A stretch of DNA of 64,000 nucleotides, taken from the NCBI RefSeq assembly GCF_001610895.1, contig NZ_CP011273.1, positions 2,046,001-2,110,000 on the forward strand, written 5' to 3'. The translations under genes were made by a program, and so were the position numbers. Source of the stretch: Planctomyces sp. SH-PL62 (GTDB taxonomy: Bacteria > Planctomycetota > Planctomycetia > Isosphaerales > Isosphaeraceae). The notes under the pieces were generated by a model. That model saw only the letters and a program-made list of their open reading frames with translations, did no database searches and was not told the DNA's origin. Positions 44,783 through 53,270 of this stretch are shown here, piece after piece (the first letter of the stretch is position 1; the number at the start of each line of letters is the position of its first letter).

Positions 44783-46319
44783 ACGCCGGCCCAAGACGCG
44801 AGCCGAGCTCCGCGACTGGGTGCGCGGCTTTGCCGGCGTCCGCATGCCGGCGAAGGCCGTCTGCCGCGGGCACTCTGCCCCGTTCGAGATGTTCGCCGCC
44901 CAGGTCCTCGACCGGCCCTCGCTCGCCCTCTGGCACGGCCCGCGTGGAAGCGGCAAATCGTTCCTCTCGGCGCTGGACACCCATCTGGCCAGCCGTTTCC
45001 ACCCCCGGCATGAAACTCATGTTCTCGGTGGTTCGCGGGCCCAATCCGAGCAGATCTATCGCGCCCTCCAGGCGACGGTGGTCGAGGGCGTGGGAGTCTT
45101 CGGCGGCGATCGTGACTCGGTGAAGCGGCTGCTGAAGACCGAGGCGACCTACGTCAACGGGTCGCGGGTGGCGATCCTCGCCGCCAGCCCCACCAGCGTC
45201 CGCGGCCCGCACGTCGCCAGTCTCAAACTCGACGAGGTCGACGAGATCGACCCTGAGATCCGCGAGTCGGCCTTGGGTATGGCTATGGACCTCCGGGGGG
45301 TCAAAGCGAGCGTGTTGATGACCTCGACCTGGCACCGCCCGGCCGGACCGATGGCCGCGCTCGTCGAACAGGCGAACGCCGGCGCGTTCCCGATCCACAC
45401 TTACTGCATCTTTGAAGTCCTTGAACGTTGCCCGACCGAGCGGAGCGGCCGAAGACTTGAGAAATGCCCCCAGTGCCCTCTCATGCCGTGGTGCCACGAG
45501 GACCGCGACGCGGATCCGAAGGGGCGCCCCAAGGCCAAGCGGAGCGACGGACATTACGGGATCGACGCGTTGATCCAGAAGGTCCGAGGGGTCTCACCTC
45601 GGGTCTTCGCGAGCGACTATCTCTGCCGAGGCCCGAAGACCGACGGCATCTGGTTCAAGGAGTTCGACGCGGCCGAAAACGTCCGCGAAGACGCGGATTT
45701 CGACCCCTCGCTCCCTGTTCACGTCGCGATCGACTCGGGCGTCTTCACCGGCGCGGTCTTCTTCCAGGTGCGGCCGGGATGGGCCTGGGCGCCTACTCCC
45801 GAACCGGCCCGGATCCACGTCTTCGCGGACTACCTGGCCGAAGGGCGTTCGGCCGAGATCTGCGCCCTGGAGATCGTCGCGTTGCTCGACCGGATGTGTG
45901 GGTCGACGATCCGCCACGTCTCGACCGACTCGGCGGGAGGGGCTCGGAACCCGGTCGGGCCGACGGTCGTCTCGGAATATCAGAGATGCGGTTTGGTCGG
46001 CGAGACGGGCCTGCAGCCCTGGCCCAAGTATCCCGGCTGCGTGCTGGAGGGACTCAACCTAATTGAGAGCCTGGTGCGATCAGCCGACGGATCGACCCGA
46101 CTGGCGATCCACCCACGCTGCTCTCGGCTGATCACGGCCTTCCAAAGTTACGCCCGAGCGCGTCGCTCAGGCCAGTGGATGGACTACCCGGCCGACCCGC
46201 AGCACCCGTGGGAGGACCTGATCGACGCGCTCCGGGGAGGGCTCAGCGTGGCCCTGCCTGAGGGGGCGTCGCCCGCGGAGCCCCCACTCCGCCGGGCAAA
46301 GGCCGGCCGCGTGTTCTGA
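44739..46319 (+). CDS. phage terminase large subunit
   Basis: The 526-residue protein starts at a GTG inside the previous gene. The ATPase has Walker A GPRGSGKS (residues 67-74) and Walker B LKLDEVDEID (about 161-170). A Cys cluster lies near residues 225-256 (CPTERSGRRLEKCPQC, then PWC), as in several terminases, and probably binds a metal. The C-terminal nuclease shows HVAIDSG with Asp331 and STDSAG. The enzyme cuts and packages phage DNA into the procapsid. The packaging mode (cos or pac) cannot be read from the sequence. Confidence 0.88.
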   Translation: MNPSKLVHLIRSVRERRPKTRAELRDWVRGFAGVRMPAKAVCRGHSAPFEMFAAQVLDRPSLALWHGPRGSGKSFLSALDTHLASRFHPRHETHVLGGSRAQSEQIYRALQATVVEGVGVFGGDRDSVKRLLKTEATYVNGSRVAILAASPTSVRGPHVASLKLDEVDEIDPEIRESALGMAMDLRGVKASVLMTSTWHRPAGPMAALVEQANAGAFPIHTYCIFEVLERCPTERSGRRLEKCPQCPLMPWCHEDRDADPKGRPKAKRSDGHYGIDALIQKVRGVSPRVFASDYLCRGPKTDGIWFKEFDAAENVREDADFDPSLPVHVAIDSGVFTGAVFFQVRPGWAWAPTPEPARIHVFADYLAEGRSAEICALEIVALLDRMCGSTIRHVSTDSAGGARNPVGPTVVSEYQRCGLVGETGLQPWPKYPGCVLEGLNLIESLVRSADGSTRLAIHPRCSRLITAFQSYARARRSGQWMDYPADPQHPWEDLIDALRGGLSVALPEGASPAEPPLRRAKAGRVF

Positions 46320-46367
46320 GCGTCCTCGGTTGAACCATCCTTCATACGAGTAGAAGACACCAACGCC

Positions 46368-47981
46368 ATGCTCACATCGAACACGATCGGCGGGTCGGTC
46401 TTCCCGATGACGTCCGCCGGCCTGCCGCGCCTCGCCCTGCCGGACGGTCGCCGGATCGACCGGCCTCACCCCGAATGGCAGGCCCATCAGCTACGCTGGC
46501 GCTGGCTGCTCGACTCCTGGGAAGGGGGCGAGGCCTACCGGACGGCCGTCTACGGCTACGATCCCCAGGGGATGCCCGTTCGCAACCTCGTCCGACACAA
46601 GCGGGAATATCCCTCGGCTCTGGAAGCCGGGGCCTATTCCGCGAACGGGAGGCCCATCGGCACTGACCCGGCCCATCAGGCGACCGACGACGATTACGAG
46701 TTGCGGCGGGCGCGTACGCCCGTGCCGACGTTCGTGTCCGAGGCCGTGGAGGCTCACCTGGCTCGCATCTACAGCCGCGAGGTCAAGCGGGGGGGGCCGG
46801 AACGGCTGGCGGGTTGGTGGCGCGACGTCGACGGACGGGGCTCATCGATCGACGACTTCATGTCCGGCTCGGTCGCGCCGCTGCTGCTCGTTCTGGGCCA
46901 TCTCGACCTGATCGTCGACCGCCCGGCGGCGCCCGACGACGAGTCGGTCCGCACGCGGGCCGACGAGATCCGGCTTGGGCTCGACTCGTGCGTGGCCTCT
47001 TACATCCTCCCCGAGAACATGGTCTGGTGGCGGCTCGATCGCGCGGGCCGCTATCTCGAATGCCTGGTCCGTGAGGTCCAGGACGAGGGCCGCTCCTTCT
47101 GGCGCCACTGGGACGACCGGACCTGGACGCTGTTCGACGAGAAGGGAGAGGTCGTCAAAGGTCCGGTCGAGCACGGCTACGGCATGGTGCCGATCGTCCG
47201 CGTGTTCGACCGCCGGCGGCCCCGCTGCCGCAACATCGGCCTACCAAGATATGAATCCATCGCTGAGATCCAGCGTGAATACTACAACCGCGACAGTGAG
47301 CTGATCCTCAGCGATACGACCCAGGCCCACCCGCTTTTGCAAGGTCCGGAAGACTACGTCAAGGCCGACGGGGCCGTCCCCATCGGGCCTAACTGGCTCC
47401 TCCCCAAGAAGAAGAACTCGCAGGGGGGGGCCGCGACCTATGAGGGCTTCGACGTCGTCCAGTTCCCGAAGGAGGGGGCCGATTCGCTGCGGCTGAACAA
47501 GGCCGACCTCCGCGACGCGGCCGACCGCGCCGCGCTCTTGCTGAAGCCGGCGGGTGTCGCCGGGACGGGCGGCTCGACGGTCGGCCAGAGCGGCGTATCA
47601 AAGCGGATCGACCAAGCGGCGGGGAACGACCTGCTGAGCAAGGTCGCGTCGACGCTCGGCCAGGCCGAGCGTCGGCTCGCCGAGTTGGCGCTCGTCGTGA
47701 TGGGGGGTGGAGCGGCCTCGGCCGAGGACCGCGAGGCGGTTCGCATCCAATACCCTACGTCGTTCGATTTGTTCACCGGCGAGGAGCTGGCCCGGACGAT
47801 GGGCCAGTTCCAGTCGATCCTGGCGGCGGCCGGTAACGCGCCGCTGACCGAGAGCGAGATGCTCGGCAAGCTCGTCCGGGTGATGTTGCCGGGCCTGGAC
47901 GACGGCGATTACCGCGTGTTCGACGCCGAGATCGACGCATACCTGGATATCGACGTCGCGGGGGGCCGGGCTGAGCCCTGA
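46368..47981 (+). CDS. phage portal protein (DUF4055-like)
   Basis: The product is 537 residues. It follows the large terminase by 48 bases. Portal-type features include the conserved early WLLDSWEGGEAYR region, VPIVRVFDRRR, a helical IAEIQREYYNRDSELILSD segment and a long C-terminal helix with AAGNDLLSKVASTLGQAERR. These features resemble the DUF4055 portal group. Portals form the dodecameric DNA channel at the capsid vertex. The N-terminal 60 residues are less typical and the exact start could differ. Confidence 0.78.
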   Translation: MLTSNTIGGSVFPMTSAGLPRLALPDGRRIDRPHPEWQAHQLRWRWLLDSWEGGEAYRTAVYGYDPQGMPVRNLVRHKREYPSALEAGAYSANGRPIGTDPAHQATDDDYELRRARTPVPTFVSEAVEAHLARIYSREVKRGGPERLAGWWRDVDGRGSSIDDFMSGSVAPLLLVLGHLDLIVDRPAAPDDESVRTRADEIRLGLDSCVASYILPENMVWWRLDRAGRYLECLVREVQDEGRSFWRHWDDRTWTLFDEKGEVVKGPVEHGYGMVPIVRVFDRRRPRCRNIGLPRYESIAEIQREYYNRDSELILSDTTQAHPLLQGPEDYVKADGAVPIGPNWLLPKKKNSQGGAATYEGFDVVQFPKEGADSLRLNKADLRDAADRAALLLKPAGVAGTGGSTVGQSGVSKRIDQAAGNDLLSKVASTLGQAERRLAELALVVMGGGAASAEDREAVRIQYPTSFDLFTGEELARTMGQFQSILAAAGNAPLTESEMLGKLVRVMLPGLDDGDYRVFDAEIDAYLDIDVAGGRAEP

Positions 47982-48042
47982 GGGGCCCCTCGCACCGCAC
48001 CCCGCGACGTCGGCCCATCCCGTCTTCGAGCGAGGTCCACCT

Positions 48043-48714
48043 GTGAGCGAGCATATGAACGTCGACCTGAAGTCCGGCCCCGGCGCGGCCGATTCCGCGC
48101 CGCCGCCGACGGCCGAGGAGCACCAGCGCCTGCGGGCGATGGAGTCGCAGTTGAAGGAGTACCAGCGGCTGCAAGACGCGGCGCTGGAGATGAAGGAGAA
48201 GGAGCGGCTGCGGGCCCTGGCCGAGAAGGGCCAGATCGAGGAGGCCCTGGACCAGCAGCGCAAGTCCTGGGAGCAGAAGCACGCCGAGGCCGTCTCGCGT
48301 TACACGCTGCTGGAGCAGCAGGTGTTCGGCGAGCGGAAGGCGGCGGCGATCACCGAGGCCTGCCAGGGAAGGGCCTTCGTGGGGGAGACGGCCGAGCAGC
48401 GTTCGGCCGCCGCCGCGATGGTCCGCAGGCTCTTGCAGGATGAGTTCGAGACGGTCCGCGAGGCCTCCGGCGCCCTGACGGTGCGAGAGAGGGCGAGCGG
48501 CCGTCCGGCCTCCGAAGCGCTTCGCGAGCGGCTCGAATCGCCCCAGTTCGCGATCTTCTTCGCCCCGACCTCGCGGGGTGGGGCCGGCGGCGACGCCAGC
48601 CGTCCCTACGTCGCACCAAGGGGCGCGCAGCCGGGATCGCTGGAGGCGATCGTGAACCAGTGGAAAGACCGGCAGAACCAGTACCAGTCGTTCGGCCTGC
48701 ACCCGTTGGCCTGA
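48043..48714 (+). CDS. candidate scaffolding protein
   Basis: The product is 223 residues and starts at a GTG. A Pro/Ala-rich N-terminus is followed by a coiled coil (LRAMESQLKEYQRLQDAALE to about residue 95) and a helical region. The C-terminus is Gly/Arg-rich, ending in WKDRQNQYQSFGLHPLA. A helical, charged protein between portal and capsid is the standard place for a scaffold. No protease domain is visible, so it is not a fused maturation protease. Confidence 0.65.
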   Translation: MSEHMNVDLKSGPGAADSAPPPTAEEHQRLRAMESQLKEYQRLQDAALEMKEKERLRALAEKGQIEEALDQQRKSWEQKHAEAVSRYTLLEQQVFGERKAAAITEACQGRAFVGETAEQRSAAAAMVRRLLQDEFETVREASGALTVRERASGRPASEALRERLESPQFAIFFAPTSRGGAGGDASRPYVAPRGAQPGSLEAIVNQWKDRQNQYQSFGLHPLA

Positions 48715-48824
48715 ATCGAAACGGGCCGAGTCCGGCCTTGCCTCGAACCGCCCCATGCCCCTCGAGCGCCGGGCCACGTCGGCCGTCGCTCCATCCCATC
48801 GGATCTCAATCGGAGTCGACCTAA

Positions 48825-49967
48825 ATGCCTTTGTATGAGAACGGCCCGCTGACCCAATTCTCCGCCATGAACGCCGGCGTCCTTCCGAACGACGTGTTCG
48901 GCGTGGCGATCAACTGGTTCGTCAACCGGACGCCGCTGACCTCTCGTCTGCCCAAGCTGCCGGTCGGCTCGCCCCACTTCTTGATCGTCAACGACAACTA
49001 CCGGCCGCGTTCGATCGCCCTGAACAACGGCGCGGCGCTGTCGGCCGGTGCGACCAGCCTGGTCGCCGCCGACGCCTCGGTCTTCGACTCGGGTGACGTC
49101 GTCCAGATCGAGCAGGAGTACCTGCTGGTGACGGCCGTCGACGCGGCGAGCAACACCCTGACGGTTGCCCGCGGCTATGCCGGGACCACGGCCGCCGGCC
49201 ACGCCGACGCGCAGCCGATCTTCCTCGTCAGCAACACGAGGACCGGCGCCGAGACCAACGTCTCGGGCCTCAGCCGCATCCCCCAGGCGACCACCCAGTA
49301 CTGCCAGACCGTGCAGCACGCCTATCAGGTGGGTGGGGCCTTGCAGGCGGACTCGGGCTACGGCTCGGCCTTCGCCACCCCGCTCGACCGCGACCGGATG
49401 CTGGCCATGCAGCACGTGATGGACGACTTCGAGTCGGCCGTCTACTACGGCAAGGGCGTGGGCCTGACATCGCCGACGAGTCGCCCGCTCATGAAGGGCA
49501 TCCAGTCGATCCTGTCGACCAACAAGGTGACCGCGCCCACCAACGCCGCCGCCTACAAGCCCTCCGACCTGATCCGCGACACGATCCAGGCGTGTTTCAA
49601 CGGCGGCGGCAACCCGAGCCTGCTGCTGGTGAGCACGGACTTCCTCTCGGCGTTCGCCGTTTGGGGTCACGCCGCGATGCGGGTGAACGCTGGGAGCAAC
49701 GTTTTCGGGACCCCGATCGACCTCTTCGAGGCTCCGTTCCTCTCCGGCATCTCGATCGTTCCGGCACCCCTGCTCCGTCCCGGCACGGCGGTCTGCCTGT
49801 CGGCCCAGGAATCCCGCATCCGGCTCAAGCGGTCGATGATCGACAAGCCGCGCGGCTCGCGGGGCGACGCCTTCGAGGGCGACATCATCATGGAAGGCGC
49901 CGTCGAGGTGGACAATGAGGCCCATCACGCCTGGGTCTCCGGGATCACCGCCTTCTCGGCCGCCTGA
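48825..49967 (+). CDS. major capsid protein, SU10/DUF5309 type
   Basis: This 380-residue protein has the HK97-fold layout of the SU10 major-capsid group. An N-terminal arm leads to a small beta module at about residues 70-134 (VVQIEQEYLLVTAVD, then TLTVARGYAGTTAAGH). The core helix LDRDRMLAMQHVMDDFESAV follows, and the C-terminal axial strand ends in EVDNEAHHAWVSGI. It sits right after the scaffold candidate. No cleavage site was assigned. A very stable hairpin follows at 50010-50054, as expected for a highly expressed gene. Confidence 0.8.
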   Translation: MPLYENGPLTQFSAMNAGVLPNDVFGVAINWFVNRTPLTSRLPKLPVGSPHFLIVNDNYRPRSIALNNGAALSAGATSLVAADASVFDSGDVVQIEQEYLLVTAVDAASNTLTVARGYAGTTAAGHADAQPIFLVSNTRTGAETNVSGLSRIPQATTQYCQTVQHAYQVGGALQADSGYGSAFATPLDRDRMLAMQHVMDDFESAVYYGKGVGLTSPTSRPLMKGIQSILSTNKVTAPTNAAAYKPSDLIRDTIQACFNGGGNPSLLLVSTDFLSAFAVWGHAAMRVNAGSNVFGTPIDLFEAPFLSGISIVPAPLLRPGTAVCLSAQESRIRLKRSMIDKPRGSRGDAFEGDIIMEGAVEVDNEAHHAWVSGITAFSAA

Positions 49968-50009
49968 TCTCCCTGCGAACCCCGCCGATCGTCGACCCCC
50001 GCCCCCTCG

Positions 50010-50054
50010 GGGGCCGTCCGGGACGCCGGCCTTGCGCCGGCCCCGGGCGGCCCC
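50010..50054 (+). terminator. strong hairpin after the capsid gene
   Basis: A 13-bp outer stem (50010-50022 with 50042-50054, one G-U pair) and a 6-bp inner stem (50025-50030 with 50036-50041) form one long GC hairpin with a 2-base bulge and 5-base loop, 42 bases after the capsid stop. It may terminate part of the transcripts, protect the capsid mRNA 3' end, or pause ribosomes. There is no T tract. Confidence 0.65.
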
Positions 50055-50078
50055 TCCCGCCCATCGACGCGAGTCGCT

Positions 50079-50447
50079 ATGAACACACGCCCAATCTTCA
50101 CGTTCCCCGGCCTGTGGCCCTACATCGCGCGTGCGGCCGAGGGCCGGGACCTCCCGCATCTCGGCCAAGGCCGGAGCCTCTGGCATTCCAAGCAGGTCCA
50201 GGACGCCCTGGGGCAGCTCCCGGCGCTCGACGCAGAGAGCCGGCGCGAGCTGCTGGCGCACGTCCGGGGGGTCCGCGACGCCCTGGCCGCGGCGGTCGAG
50301 GGGATCGACCTGGCCGTCCGCGAGACGATCGAGGCGGTGGAGGGCGAACCGGAAGGCGCTTCGGCCCCGGCGTCAGACCTGGCCGCCTCAACTTCCCTCC
50401 AACCGGAGCCGCAACGGGCCGCGTCGTCGCGGCGCAAGCGGGTTTGA
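50079..50447 (+). CDS. phage head-tail region protein, unknown
   Basis: The product is 122 residues with a helical centre (ALDAESRRELLAHVRGVRDA) and a low-complexity tail ending in RRKRV. The location directly after the capsid suggests a head-completion or connector role, but no family is recognised. Its N-terminus (TRPIFTFPGLWPYIARAAEG) may be structured. It starts 25 bases after the strong hairpin. Confidence 0.55.
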   Translation: MNTRPIFTFPGLWPYIARAAEGRDLPHLGQGRSLWHSKQVQDALGQLPALDAESRRELLAHVRGVRDALAAAVEGIDLAVRETIEAVEGEPEGASAPASDLAASTSLQPEPQRAASSRRKRV

Positions 50448-50496
50448 AGCTCCATTCGAGTCCGATCTCATCAGCACATCCCTCAGCGAGCCCGCC

Positions 50497-51177
50497 ATGA
50501 GCCAGGCAGACCGACTCTCGACCCTCTACGCCAGCGACGAGGACGTGGCCGTCCGCGCGACCGGCGATTTCGCCGTCCTGGCGCCGGCGTGGCAGAAGGC
50601 GGCCCAGGGGACCGACGGCGCGTTCGCGCCGGGGTCTCCCTGGACGCTCGTCTCGGGGTCGGTCGACTTCTCGGCGGCCGGCGTCCGCGACGGCCACGTC
50701 GTGCAGCTTCGCAAGCCCGCGACGGCCTTTAAAGGGACAGGCGAGCTGTTCGCCGTGGCGAGGGCGGCGGGGGGGTCGCTGACCCTCCGTCGGATCGGCT
50801 CGGCAGAGGGGCTCGGGGCCCCGCCGGCACCCGCCTCGGGGTTGACCGGCGTCGAATTCCTGGTCGCGACACTCGACCCTCAGATCGACGAGGCGAGCTT
50901 TGAGCTCAACCGTCGGTTCAACATCGACCCACTCCTCCCCGGCCGGACCCCGGCCGACCTCCGCGACCTCCGCGAGCTGCGCCAGGCGTGCGTTCTGGGC
51001 GTTCTGGTCCAGCGGTACGCGGCCGAGACGCGGGGGGGGGAGGGGGACTTCGCGCTAAAGCTCCAGCACGCCAGGACCGAGCACTCCGAGGCCTTGGCCC
51101 GACTGGAGCTGCGCTGGGGCTCGGGGCCGTCCGACCGTTCGTCGTCTTCGTATTTTTCCACCCGAATCGTGAGGTGA
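50497..51177 (+). CDS. phage structural protein, unknown (connector candidate)
   Basis: I chose the ATG at 50497 (226 residues) because the longer extension upstream overlaps the previous gene and looks like noise. The product has a beta-rich N-terminal half (RATGDFAVLAPAWQKA) and helical C-terminal segments (DLRDLRELRQACVLGVLVQR). Location suggests a neck or head-tail connector protein. It is followed 6 bases later by the next gene. Confidence 0.55.
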   Translation: MSQADRLSTLYASDEDVAVRATGDFAVLAPAWQKAAQGTDGAFAPGSPWTLVSGSVDFSAAGVRDGHVVQLRKPATAFKGTGELFAVARAAGGSLTLRRIGSAEGLGAPPAPASGLTGVEFLVATLDPQIDEASFELNRRFNIDPLLPGRTPADLRDLRELRQACVLGVLVQRYAAETRGGEGDFALKLQHARTEHSEALARLELRWGSGPSDRSSSSYFSTRIVR

Positions 51178-51183
51178 ACACAC

Positions 51184-51639
51184 ATGCCTTTCCTGGTTTC
51201 CCGCGAGGGCGACGCTCGGCTTCTGACCGAACTCCTGGGCGGCGGCCCGGCCGAAGACTGGCAGCTCGGCCTGTACAACATGGCGATCACGCCCGCGGAG
51301 ACCGACACCGCCGCGACTTACTCAGCGCACGAGGCGGCCTTCACCACCTACGCGCGGAAGACGCTGACGCGGTCGGTCTCGGCGACGACCTGGAACCCGC
51401 CCGTGCTCCAGGCTCCCTCGGGCTCGCCGGCCTGGTCGGCCCGTTCCCAGGTGGCCCACGCGAAGTACGGCGACTCGCCGCAGAGCTGGACGGTGGGGGC
51501 GGTCGGCGACGTGGTCCACGGCTATTTCCTCGTCGGCGCCACCAGCGGAAAGCTCATCCTGGCCGAGCAGTTCGCCTCGCCCCGGACCCTCCAGCCGGGT
51601 GACACGCTGTCGATCACCCCGGTCTTCGAGGTCGCCTGA
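51184..51639 (+). CDS. phage structural protein, unknown
   Basis: This 151-residue protein is rich in Thr, Ser and Ala and mostly beta (AEDWQLGLYNMAITPAETD, later DVVHGYFLVGATSGKLILAE). It resembles small head-decoration or fibre-shaft proteins in composition, but no family is recognised. It lies between connector candidates and a beta-helix protein. The start has a 5' neighbour 6 bases away, so translation is probably coupled. Confidence 0.55.
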   Translation: MPFLVSREGDARLLTELLGGGPAEDWQLGLYNMAITPAETDTAATYSAHEAAFTTYARKTLTRSVSATTWNPPVLQAPSGSPAWSARSQVAHAKYGDSPQSWTVGAVGDVVHGYFLVGATSGKLILAEQFASPRTLQPGDTLSITPVFEVA

Positions 51640-51728
51640 GCGCGACGCGGCGGGCGGCTTCTCAGCCGTCCGTCGCCCGCGCCCGCCCCGCTCGTCGCGA
51701 TCGCATCCACTCTTGAAAAGGGCTTCTC

Positions 51729-53261
51729 ATGGCGAACTATTACGTCTCCACGAAGAGGGGATCGGACGCGACCGGCACGGGCACGGCCGCGAACCCGTGG
51801 AAGACGATCGGCAAGGCGATCGGTGCGTCCCCGGCGATCACGCTCCCCAGCTCGGGGTCGACCCGCCTCTACATCGAGCCCGGCACCTATTACGAGGCCG
51901 TGACGCTGGGGCTCTCGCCTTCGGCCGTCGCACCTCTGGAGATCGTCGGCGACTGCGACGGGGCCGGGTACCTCGCGGGAGGCTGGACGAACCCCAGGAC
52001 CGGGATCGTCGACTGGTCGGCCTGGACCGACGACGCGACGGCGATCTCCTCGCCCTGCCTGAACGGTTCCTCAAGGTCTTTCGTCGCGGTGCGGCGGATC
52101 AAGATGCACGGCGGGTCCACGGGTGCAAACGGATCCTGCCTCCACATCACGACCGGGACCGACTGGGCCGTGACCGACTGCATCCTGGCCGGCCACCAGG
52201 CCTCGTTGGCGACGATCTACGCCGCCACGGCCGGTGCCGGGCTCAACCTGACGGTCGACCGGTGCGACTTGCACTCGGGAGCCCAGTACGGGGCGATGGG
52301 CGTCCGGATCTCGACGGCCGAGACGGCCGCGGAGTACGACCTGGGCACGACGGTCCGCAACTGCCGATTCTTCGGTTCGGGGGCCGCTGCCAACCGCGCC
52401 GTCAAGCTCGACCGGATTGCGGCCACCGGCCTCGGTTTTCTGGGCCGAGGTCTGACGATCCGCTCCTGCACGTTCCTCGGGTTCACGGCCGGGGTCGTGG
52501 TCTACGAAGGGGTGACGATCCCCCTGGCGAACCCCTGTCAGGTAGTCGGCTGTTTTTTCGTCCGCTGCGCCAACGGGATCCAGATCGGAGCGGTCTCACA
52601 GGCCGTCGAGGACTGGAACGTCTTCCATTGCAGCACGCCCCGGACGACCATCGCAGTCGGGGCCAACTCCAATACGACGGCCCGCCCGGCGGTCGACCTG
52701 GGCGACGGCCGCCTGGTCGGCGTCCCGCTCCGACCGTTCGGCGAGCCGACCGCCGGGTCGCCGTTGGGGGGGATCGTTCCGGCCGCCGCGGGTTTCCCGA
52801 CCGCCGACCTCCTGAACCGGGCGAGGCCGGAAGGCTTCGGCTCGCTGAACGCCGCCGCCGGCTGCCTGGAGCGGCACGACGCCGGCGAACTCGACTCGAT
52901 CAACGCCGACCTCGGCTCGCCGGGCTGCCTGGCGCTTCGAGGCCCCGGCTCGCTTGATCGACCGATCCTGGTCGACCCGACGGCCACCGTGGTCCGGGTC
53001 AAGGTCCGCTGGGACGGCGCTCACGGCGATTCGCGCAAGCCGCGGGCGATCCTTCTGGCCAACCCGGAGATCGGCCTCGTCGCCGATCAGGTCGTCACCG
53101 CGACCTCGACCGGGGGGTCGGGCTCGACGCCGAACGCCTATGAGACGCTCACCTTCGCCGCGTTCACGCCAAGCCGCGCGGGGGTCGTGATGCTTCGCAT
53201 GGTCTCGCGACCGGAGGCCGCGACGGGGACCGCTTACTTCGATTCGATCACCCTTTCCTGA
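51729..53261 (+). CDS. beta-helix tailspike-like protein
   Basis: This 510-residue protein begins with the DUF1565-like parallel beta-helix entry sequence (YYVSTKRGSDATGTGTAANP, then YIEPGTYYEAVTL). Repeated helix rungs follow (LTVDRCDLHSGAQYG, LTIRSCTFLGFTAGVVVY). The C-terminal 110 residues form a separate beta domain. Phage tailspikes with this fold bind or cleave surface polysaccharide. No catalytic residues were assigned. It may attach to the head-tail region, since it precedes the tail tube genes. Confidence 0.65.
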   Translation: MANYYVSTKRGSDATGTGTAANPWKTIGKAIGASPAITLPSSGSTRLYIEPGTYYEAVTLGLSPSAVAPLEIVGDCDGAGYLAGGWTNPRTGIVDWSAWTDDATAISSPCLNGSSRSFVAVRRIKMHGGSTGANGSCLHITTGTDWAVTDCILAGHQASLATIYAATAGAGLNLTVDRCDLHSGAQYGAMGVRISTAETAAEYDLGTTVRNCRFFGSGAAANRAVKLDRIAATGLGFLGRGLTIRSCTFLGFTAGVVVYEGVTIPLANPCQVVGCFFVRCANGIQIGAVSQAVEDWNVFHCSTPRTTIAVGANSNTTARPAVDLGDGRLVGVPLRPFGEPTAGSPLGGIVPAAAGFPTADLLNRARPEGFGSLNAAAGCLERHDAGELDSINADLGSPGCLALRGPGSLDRPILVDPTATVVRVKVRWDGAHGDSRKPRAILLANPEIGLVADQVVTATSTGGSGSTPNAYETLTFAAFTPSRAGVVMLRMVSRPEAATGTAYFDSITLS

Positions 53262-53270
53262 CGGGTCGTC

